Assembly: GCA_007127275.1 (NCBI GenBank)
Contig: SKZP01000183.1
Location: forward strand, 1 to 6,644
DNA length: 6,644 bases
DNA from: Planctomycetota bacterium
GTDB lineage: Bacteria; Planctomycetota; UBA8742; SKZP01
Direction: 5' to 3'
A model generated the notes under the pieces. It was not told where the DNA came from, searched no databases, and was given only the letters and a program-made list of their open reading frames with translations. The position numbers and the translations under genes are program-made. This document shows, piece after piece, positions 1-4,616 of the stretch (within the stretch, counting starts at the first letter, position 1; the number at the start of each line of letters is the position of its first letter).

Positions 1-45
1 GACGGGTCACCATTGCCGCCACGCAAGCAAGCGCGATTTCGTGCG

Positions 46-1008
46 TCATTCGGTCGTGCGCTTGAAGGTTTCCAAGAGCTCCCGTTGCTCGTCGGTGAGG
101 TCGCGCGGGATGCGCACCTGGATGTGCGCGTAGTGGTCTCCTTGTTTGCCGTCGCGCGTCTTGACGCCGCGGCCCTTGAGGCGCAGCTTCGCCCCCGGCT
201 GCGTGCCCGGAGGGATGGTCATCTGCACCGACCCCTCGACCGTTGGCACGTCGACCTGTGTGCCGAGCGCGGCGTCGGCCATCTCGAGAGTGACATCACT
301 GTGGATGTCACGGCCGTCGCGGCGAAAGCGCGGATGTGGCCGCACCCGCACCTCGAGCAACAGATCTCCCACCGGCTGCCCCGGGTCGCCCGGACGGCCG
401 AGCCCCGAGAGGCGGATGGATTGCCCGTCGTCGACCCCCTGTGGCACCTTGACATCCAAGTCCCGCGGCGCCTCGCCGGGGCGACTCATGCGCAATTGTA
501 CGGTACCGCCGGGCACGGCCACGTCAAACGGCACCTCCAACGTCTGGCGCATATCCTCGCCACGGCGCGGCCCTCTTTGCCGCACCTGCTGACCGGGGAA
601 TCCGCCGAAGCCGAAGTCGACCTCGTCGAACTCGCTGCGTACGCCGCCGCGCGGTGCCGCGCCGCCGGCCGCGCTTCCCCCGCCGAAAAACTGGCGCAAC
701 AGGTCGTCGAGATCCACCTCGACGCCGCCGCCGACGCCACCTCCGGTGCCGCGTACCGTGGTACCGCGCGGAATCCCACCACCGTACTTGCGCAATTTGT
801 CGTACTTTTCCCGTTTCTCCTTGTCGGAGAGTACCTGATAGGCTTCGTTCACTTCCTTGAAGCGCTCGGCCGCCCCTTCTTCCTTGTTGCGGTCGGGGTG
901 GTACTTGCGAGCGAGTTTACGGTAGGCCTTCTGAATCTCTTCGTCGCTCGCCGACTCGGACACCCCGAGAATTTTGTAGAAATCCTTTTCCGACATCACG
1001 TTTGCCAT
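46..1008 (-). CDS. Type II DnaJ/CbpA-like J-domain co-chaperone (no zinc finger)
   Basis: This is a cytoplasmic Hsp40-type co-chaperone that would stimulate DnaK ATP hydrolysis and deliver unfolded clients. In the 320-residue product the J domain spans about residues 9-75, with the HPD motif at 37-39 and the usual helix III/IV segment NEAYQVLSD at 54-62. A Gly-rich linker covers about 76-150 and includes [10 protein letters not shown] followed by GGG, which resembles the DIF-type region of DnaJ. Two beta-rich client-binding domains follow, about 151-228 and 229-315, the second opening at the [10 protein letters not shown] segment. There are no CxxCxGxG repeats and no cysteine at all, so this is the DnaJ-C/CbpA architecture and not the canonical zinc-binding DnaJ. 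The frame stays open upstream to a TTG at 1050, but the extra 14 residues do not look like J-domain sequence. ATG 1008 or ATG 996 fits the family better, and neither has a strong ribosome binding site (GAGGG lies about 16 nt before 1008). No grpE or dnaK is visible. Confidence 0.93.
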   Translation of the reverse strand: MANVMSEKDFYKILGVSESASDEEIQKAYRKLARKYHPDRNKEEGAAERFKEVNEAYQVLSDKEKREKYDKLRKYGGGIPRGTTVRGTGGGVGGGVEVDLDDLLRQFFGGGSAAGGAAPRGGVRSEFDEVDFGFGGFPGQQVRQRGPRRGEDMRQTLEVPFDVAVPGGTVQLRMSRPGEAPRDLDVKVPQGVDDGQSIRLSGLGRPGDPGQPVGDLLLEVRVRPHPRFRRDGRDIHSDVTLEMADAALGTQVDVPTVEGSVQMTIPPGTQPGAKLRLKGRGVKTRDGKQGDHYAHIQVRIPRDLTDEQRELLETFKRTTE

Positions 1009-1085
1009 TGCATCCAATCCGTTGCCCTCGACCCTGTCACATACAGACAACCTCTTAACACATCAGAGGCGCCGTGACATCCGCG

Positions 1086-1193
1086 AGGGGCAAGCCCGTG
1101 CATTCCCAGGTGTGAGAATGGCCGCAGCGAAGCCCACGGGTTTCGCCCGTGGGGCGCAGTCGAAAAATGGGTACGACGCACGGGTGAGCCTCT
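1086..1193 (+). ncRNA. Candidate structured RNA: four-way junction with one long closing stem and three hairpins
   Basis: A closing helix is formed by 1094-1101 (GCCCGTGC) with 1178-1185 (GCACGGGT), eight pairs including one G-U. A small AA/GA internal loop follows, then 1086-1091 pairs with 1188-1193, six pairs including one G-U. Inside are three hairpins: 1102-1105 with 1116-1119; 1133-1140 with 1146-1153 (perfect 8 bp, loop TTTCG, extendable by 1127-1129 with 1155-1157); and 1159-1162 with 1174-1177. The first hairpin abuts the closing helix with no unpaired base, and so does the third, as expected for coaxial stacking. CCCA at 1105-1108 could also touch TGGG at 1168-1171, though this would compete with the C1105-G1116 pair. 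The two G-U pairs become A-C mismatches on the other strand, which favours the plus strand. I do not recognise a known riboswitch, ribozyme, SRP RNA, tmRNA, 6S RNA or tRNA in it. Pairing was found by eye; conservation is untested. Confidence 0.42.
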
Positions 1194-1228
1194 GGGCCTG
1201 CATGAACCACCGTTCTCCACGGCCTCCG

Positions 1229-1234
1229 TATATT
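1229..1234 (+). promoter_or_regulatory. Possible -10 box (TATATT) for the large envelope-protein gene
   Basis: TATATT matches the sigma-70 -10 consensus at five of six positions and stands out in GC-rich surroundings, about 80 bases before the start codon at 1315. No good -35 hexamer lies 16-18 bases upstream; ATGAAC at 1202-1207 is too far away. If it is real, transcription would start near 1240 and the structured element at 1086-1193 would lie outside this transcript. Confidence 0.25.
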
Positions 1235-1303
1235 CTGGTACAACATCCGTCGGCCACTCTCTTCAACGGATGTTCGAGACGAGTGCCCGTGAGTTTGTCG
1301 CAT

Positions 1304-1309
1304 GGGAGG
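1304..1309 (+). promoter_or_regulatory. Ribosome binding site deciding the start at ATG 1315
   Basis: GGGAGG lies five bases before ATG 1315, an ideal Shine-Dalgarno arrangement. The frame is also open from an ATG at 1270, but that start lacks a comparable site. It would also add 15 polar residues ahead of the Arg-flanked membrane segment. The later ATG is therefore preferred. Confidence 0.78.
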
Positions 1310-1314
1310 ACGAA

Positions 1315-4251
1315 ATGCTTGGACGGAGCCGCATTGTGACGGTCGGGTTTTCGGTTTTTGCTTTGCTGCTTTTCGCGGGAAGCGTCTGGGTTTCGACTGT
1401 CGTGTTCACGCCGCCGCCGGGCAACCTGGACTCGGCGGCCCGTACCCCGAACAGTGGTGAGCAAGCGAACGCCGTCCTCGGCGAACGCGAAACGGACCCC
1501 ACGAATCCCGAGCGGGTTGACCGAGAGGAGCCGCGGCATGTCCAACCGGCAACGCTGCAGCACGAGGAGGGGTTGCCGCCCCAGGGGGAAGAGTCGGCGC
1601 CGCAGACGGAGCAGGCGGTAGTCGAGCCGCCGCGGGAGAGCCGCGGGGCACGGCAACCGTCCGAGGTCGTTTTGCATGGCCGAGTGGTGTCCCCCGGGGG
1701 TGAGCCGGTGGCGGAGGCGCGCGTCCGTGGCGTGCGAGAGCTTTTCTCGGCGCCCCTCAGGCGGCAGCAGCAAAGGCCGCAAGATACGTCGGTTGCCGAA
1801 ACCACTACTGCTGAGGACGGCACGTTTCGGTTCGCGACGGAAGCGTGGTTTGCGCGAGACGGGTATGTCGTCGTCGAGCCGCCGCCCCCGTACACCTACA
1901 CGGCCGAGCCCGTTGCCGCGGAGTTCGAAGAGGAACATGAGGAGGGGGAGACGCTTGAAATTGCTCTCGGCGAGATCCAGGTCTTTCTCGGTGCTGCTGT
2001 GCAGGGCCGGGTCACGGATACAAGTGGCGCGCCGCTTGCCGGGGTTGGCGTGCTGCAGGGGCAGCGACACCAGGACGAGCACCGCAACGACACGCTTTGG
2101 CTCAACGGACCGCGTGCGAAAACGGACGCCGAGGGGCGCTACCACCTTGCGGGGCTTGAGCCGGGGCGTGACGCGGTTAGCGCGCTGGCGGCGGGATACC
2201 TTTCGGCGGCGCACCTTGACGTGTCTCTCGAGGCCGGGCGGACGACTTCGTTGCCGGATCTTGTGCTCGAGCGGGGACCGAGTGTCGAGGTGCGCGTCAG
2301 CGACGGCGAGGTGCCATTGGCGGGGGCGAGAGTCCGCGTGCGCTCCGCCGCGGCAGAGGTTCGCCGTCGCGACGGCGACGAGCCGTTGATGACCGAGGCG
2401 CAAACCAACGTGACAGGACGCGTCCGCCTCGACGAACTCATTTTGTTCGAGCGTTTCGCGATGTTTGAAGCGTCGAAGCCCGGATACCGCGGCACGCGTA
2501 AGATCGCCGACCTCCCCGGCAACGAAGTCACGCTGCGGCTGCGTTTGGAGCGCGACACTCAAGTGTCGTACCGGCCCGTGGACGCGCACACCGGCAAGCC
2601 GGCGCTGCGAGAGCGCGGCGACTTGTATACCTCGCCGAGCCATGTGCGCTTCGACCGCATGTTCGTGCAGCGTCAATCGAGCCACCTTCGCGTCGAGCAA
2701 GGCGGCGTCGTGGTCCTTGGCGGGCTAGAGCCCGGCGAGCAAACGTTGCACATCGGCGCCCGAATGTACGTGCCGACCACGCGGACGGTAAACATCGAAG
2801 CGGGCGAGCATCTAGACCTTGGCGACATTCCGCTCACGCCGGCGCGCCCCTTGCGCATCTTCGTAGGTGATAACGACGACGGGCGGCCCATCCCCGACGC
2901 GCTTGTGCGCATCCGCTTCCTCGAAGCCAAGCGGGCATCGCGCGCATTGCAAACGAACAACGACGGCTGGGTCGAAACCGGCCTCGAATTCGAGGGGGCG
3001 AGCCGGCTGCACGTCGAGGTGAACCACGAAGACTACCTTGCCGCAATAAAGACACTGCAAGTACGAGATGACGACCGTGAAGCAGTGCTCGCCCGTCTCG
3101 CACTCGAACGCGGCAGCGTCATCACCGGCACCGTCTTCGACGTCGAGGACGAGCCCATTCCACGGCGCATAGTCGTCTTGCGCGGCACGGACGCCGCGGG
3201 CCGGGTCCACGAGACCTCGCAACGCACCGACTTGGACGGTCGCTTTTCTTTCCGCGGCCTACGGGCGGGACGCTACCGCGTTCAACTCGTCAGCGTTCGG
3301 GGCGCTCGGCGTGACGGAGCGGTGACGACCACGCCCGAGCGCCACGGCAGCGACGGCTGGTTCGAACTCGAAGCGGACGAAACCTTCGAGCGCGACCTCT
3401 ACCTGCCGAGGGAGCGCAAGCCCGTGGACGTTGCAGTACGCGGGAACCTTTTCTACGACCACGGGGGCATTGCCGCGAATCTGCCGGTCGAGATGATTGT
3501 ACGCCGACACGCCCATGACGAGGTGGCGGGAACGGCGCGAACCGACGCCTACGGCCGCTTCGAAATCCACCCCCACTGGCGCGTTCGAGGCGCTGTTCGG
3601 CTGCGCGTACACGTCGAGGTAGACCGCACGCTTACGCTTACGACTACCGTGGATGCCGAGCGCAGCCTTGGCAGAATCCAGTTGCCGCCCCTGTTGCCAC
3701 ATACCCGCGGCTCCCTGCGCCTGCGTGTCGTGCAACCGCGCACGGGGGCCCCGGCCAGTGGCACCGTTGAGGTCCAGCGCACGACCCGCGGCAACGAGGA
3801 GTCGAACCACGAACATGTTCACCGTACCGTTCACGTGCACGGGGAACAACTCGTCGACGACCTTCCGCAGGGAGAGTACGAACTCACCATGAAAGGCGAC
3901 GACGACACGGCACGGATCCGGCACCGGGTCACGGTCAATGCCGGCTCCGAGCATGAGCGCACCTTTCCGTTGTACCGCAACGCCCCCATCACCTTTCGCT
4001 TCGTTTTCCCGGAAAGCGACGACGAGGTCTCGCTGCTACGCGGACTCGGCACGAGGATCACGACGCGCTGCGCCGCCGGCACCTTCGAAGGCCCCCGTAC
4101 GCAGCAACCCGGCAACGAAATCACGTTGACCGGGTTATGCGCCGGCCACGAGATGATTGCAACCATCTCGGTACGCAACTACCCGGCAAAGGACGTGCGC
4201 TTCACAGCGGTTGCCGGCTACGCGAAGGTAGTTGACGTCACGTTCGACTGA
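1315..4251 (+). CDS. Large membrane-anchored protein with repeated carboxypeptidase-regulatory-like beta-sandwich domains
   Basis: The 978-residue product has a short basic N-terminus (R4, R6) and one hydrophobic segment, about 7-31, serving as an uncleaved anchor or signal peptide. No lipobox cysteine is present. Residues about 32-115 form a Pro/Glu/Gln-rich, probably disordered stalk. The rest reads as tandem beta-sandwich modules at roughly 117-175, 226-320, 323-414, 418-511, 512-599, 601-661, 701-792, 799-889 and 890-978. Several carry the CarboxypepD_reg-like pattern G.V.D..G.PL.GV, then TD..GR(F/Y)...L..G.Y. The clearest are GRVTDTSGAPLAG with TDAEGRYHLAGLEPG, and GTVFDVEDEPIP with TDLDGRFSFRGLRAGRY. 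No peptidase catalytic domain is visible. The only two cysteines (919 and 942) sit in the last domain and could form a disulfide. Five histidines alternate within 832-842. The protein is probably extracytoplasmic and may be adhesive, structural or carbohydrate-binding; the ligand is unknown. It appears to be a single-gene unit. Confidence 0.85.
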   Translation: MLGRSRIVTVGFSVFALLLFAGSVWVSTVVFTPPPGNLDSAARTPNSGEQANAVLGERETDPTNPERVDREEPRHVQPATLQHEEGLPPQGEESAPQTEQAVVEPPRESRGARQPSEVVLHGRVVSPGGEPVAEARVRGVRELFSAPLRRQQQRPQDTSVAETTTAEDGTFRFATEAWFARDGYVVVEPPPPYTYTAEPVAAEFEEEHEEGETLEIALGEIQVFLGAAVQGRVTDTSGAPLAGVGVLQGQRHQDEHRNDTLWLNGPRAKTDAEGRYHLAGLEPGRDAVSALAAGYLSAAHLDVSLEAGRTTSLPDLVLERGPSVEVRVSDGEVPLAGARVRVRSAAAEVRRRDGDEPLMTEAQTNVTGRVRLDELILFERFAMFEASKPGYRGTRKIADLPGNEVTLRLRLERDTQVSYRPVDAHTGKPALRERGDLYTSPSHVRFDRMFVQRQSSHLRVEQGGVVVLGGLEPGEQTLHIGARMYVPTTRTVNIEAGEHLDLGDIPLTPARPLRIFVGDNDDGRPIPDALVRIRFLEAKRASRALQTNNDGWVETGLEFEGASRLHVEVNHEDYLAAIKTLQVRDDDREAVLARLALERGSVITGTVFDVEDEPIPRRIVVLRGTDAAGRVHETSQRTDLDGRFSFRGLRAGRYRVQLVSVRGARRDGAVTTTPERHGSDGWFELEADETFERDLYLPRERKPVDVAVRGNLFYDHGGIAANLPVEMIVRRHAHDEVAGTARTDAYGRFEIHPHWRVRGAVRLRVHVEVDRTLTLTTTVDAERSLGRIQLPPLLPHTRGSLRLRVVQPRTGAPASGTVEVQRTTRGNEESNHEHVHRTVHVHGEQLVDDLPQGEYELTMKGDDDTARIRHRVTVNAGSEHERTFPLYRNAPITFRFVFPESDDEVSLLRGLGTRITTRCAAGTFEGPRTQQPGNEITLTGLCAGHEMIATISVRNYPAKDVRFTAVAGYAKVVDVTFD

Positions 4252-4366
4252 CGCCGCGAAACGAAGCGCCGAAGGGATTCTCGGTGGGGTGCGCATTCGC
4301 CTTGCGTAACACACGTCGAGCGTTCATCCCCGGCGAGCAACGGCTACCTTTCCACCTGTTGCAGGT

Positions 4367-4410
4367 CCGCGCCCGGATCTCACCGAGATCCCCGACATCT
4401 AGGGGCGCGG
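4367..4410 (+). repeat. Nested inverted repeat: perfect 8-bp outer stem enclosing a perfect 7-bp hairpin
   Basis: CCGCGCCC at 4367-4374 pairs perfectly with GGGCGCGG at 4403-4410. Directly inside, GGATCTC at 4375-4381 pairs with GAGATCC at 4385-4391 around a three-base loop (ACC). That leaves an 11-base one-sided bulge at 4392-4402. G4364 and G4365 could add two pairs with C4411 and C4412 if T4366 bulges out. No T-tract follows directly, so it is not a classical intrinsic terminator on its own. It could be a 3'-end stabilising structure, part of a terminator or leader folding with the next stem, or a protein site. The pairing is directly visible; the role is unknown. Confidence 0.5.
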
Positions 4411-4412
4411 CC

Positions 4413-4458
4413 ACGCGGATCCGTTGTGCGGCGTCCTTGCGTTTTCAGCCGCGTTTTT
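4413..4458 (+). terminator. Possible intrinsic terminator or attenuator stem with T-tract
   Basis: ACGCGG at 4413-4418 pairs perfectly with CCGCGT at 4449-4454, and thymines continue to 4458 (TTTTTCT from 4454). A competing inner stem uses GCGGC at 4428-4432 with GCCGC at 4448-4452, followed by GTTTTT. Both stems are short with large loops (30 and 15 bases), so the hairpin is weaker than a textbook terminator. It lies about 160 bases after the envelope-protein stop codon and about 160 before gyrA, so it could end the first transcript or act in a gyrA leader. Confidence 0.33.
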
Positions 4459-4616
4459 CTACCATGTAACGGTTGAAGGCGCGCAGTGCTCACAGTTGCT
4501 GACAATCCTTTATGTAGCGGGCTTGCGCACCCCGGCCGGTTCGCTGTGCGCGGCTCGACCCGGTACGCGTTGCGCTCTTGCAGCCAAACGAGACGAACCT
4601 CTACCACCGAACGAAG

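Larger units (their letters stand above)
1009..1314. other. Divergent intergenic region between the DnaJ-like gene and the large envelope-protein gene
   Basis: This 306-bp stretch separates two genes pointing away from each other, so it should hold both promoters. It contains a candidate structured RNA at 1086-1193, a -10-like TATATT at 1229-1234 for the rightward gene and a strong ribosome binding site at 1304-1309. I found no convincing leftward promoter for the DnaJ-like gene, no CIRCE-type inverted repeat and no good heat-shock sigma-factor promoter. Short open frames crossing it do not look like protein genes. Confidence 0.8.
4252..4616. other. Intergenic region between the envelope-protein gene and gyrA
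   Basis: This is a 365-bp non-coding stretch. Its first 100 bases show nothing I can name. A small hairpin (ACCTG 4354-4358 with CAGGT 4362-4366) precedes a nested double hairpin at 4367-4410 and a stem plus T-tract ending at 4458. In 4461-4616 only a weak promoter-like pair is visible: CTCACA at 4489-4494, 16 bases before TATGTA at 4511-4516. Short open frames here have no plausible start signals or recognisable product. The arrangement suggests the end of one transcription unit and the promoter or leader of gyrA. Confidence 0.75.

Noticed and set aside
1..13. A possible minus-strand start codon (ATG at 13-11) for a gene following the DnaJ-like gene
   Set aside because: Only four codons are inside the window and the upstream GGCGGC is a poor ribosome binding site. 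A co-transcribed neighbour is plausible but cannot be supported.
13..1077. A 354-codon plus-strand open frame over the DnaJ-like gene
   Set aside because: The minus strand encodes an unambiguous J domain with HPD and both C-terminal domains, so this frame is its antisense shadow.
1160..1175. CCCAT-type sequence on the minus strand as a heat-shock promoter for the DnaJ-like gene
   Set aside because: Only a partial -10 match is present and no CTTGAA-like -35 lies at the right distance. It also sits about 160 bases from the start, inside the structured element.
1086..1193. A tRNA or other standard RNA gene at the four-way junction
   Set aside because: There is no T-loop, anticodon-arm pattern or CCA end. 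I also saw no SRP, tmRNA, 6S, RNase P or common riboswitch core motif.
1063..2700. A 545-codon open frame on the minus strand opposite the large envelope protein
   Set aside because: Its composition is Arg/Leu-rich with no recognisable domain, and it runs through the divergent regulatory region. The opposite strand has a good ribosome binding site and clear repeated domains.
1315..4251. Annotation of the large protein as an active carboxypeptidase or TonB-dependent receptor
   Set aside because: Only regulatory-like beta-sandwich repeats are visible. There is no zinc-peptidase motif and no plug or barrel region.
4284..4469. A 61-codon frame in the gap before gyrA
   Set aside because: It has a GTG start without a convincing ribosome binding site, Arg/Ala-rich composition, and it runs through the hairpin cluster. 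I see no sign of a real small protein.
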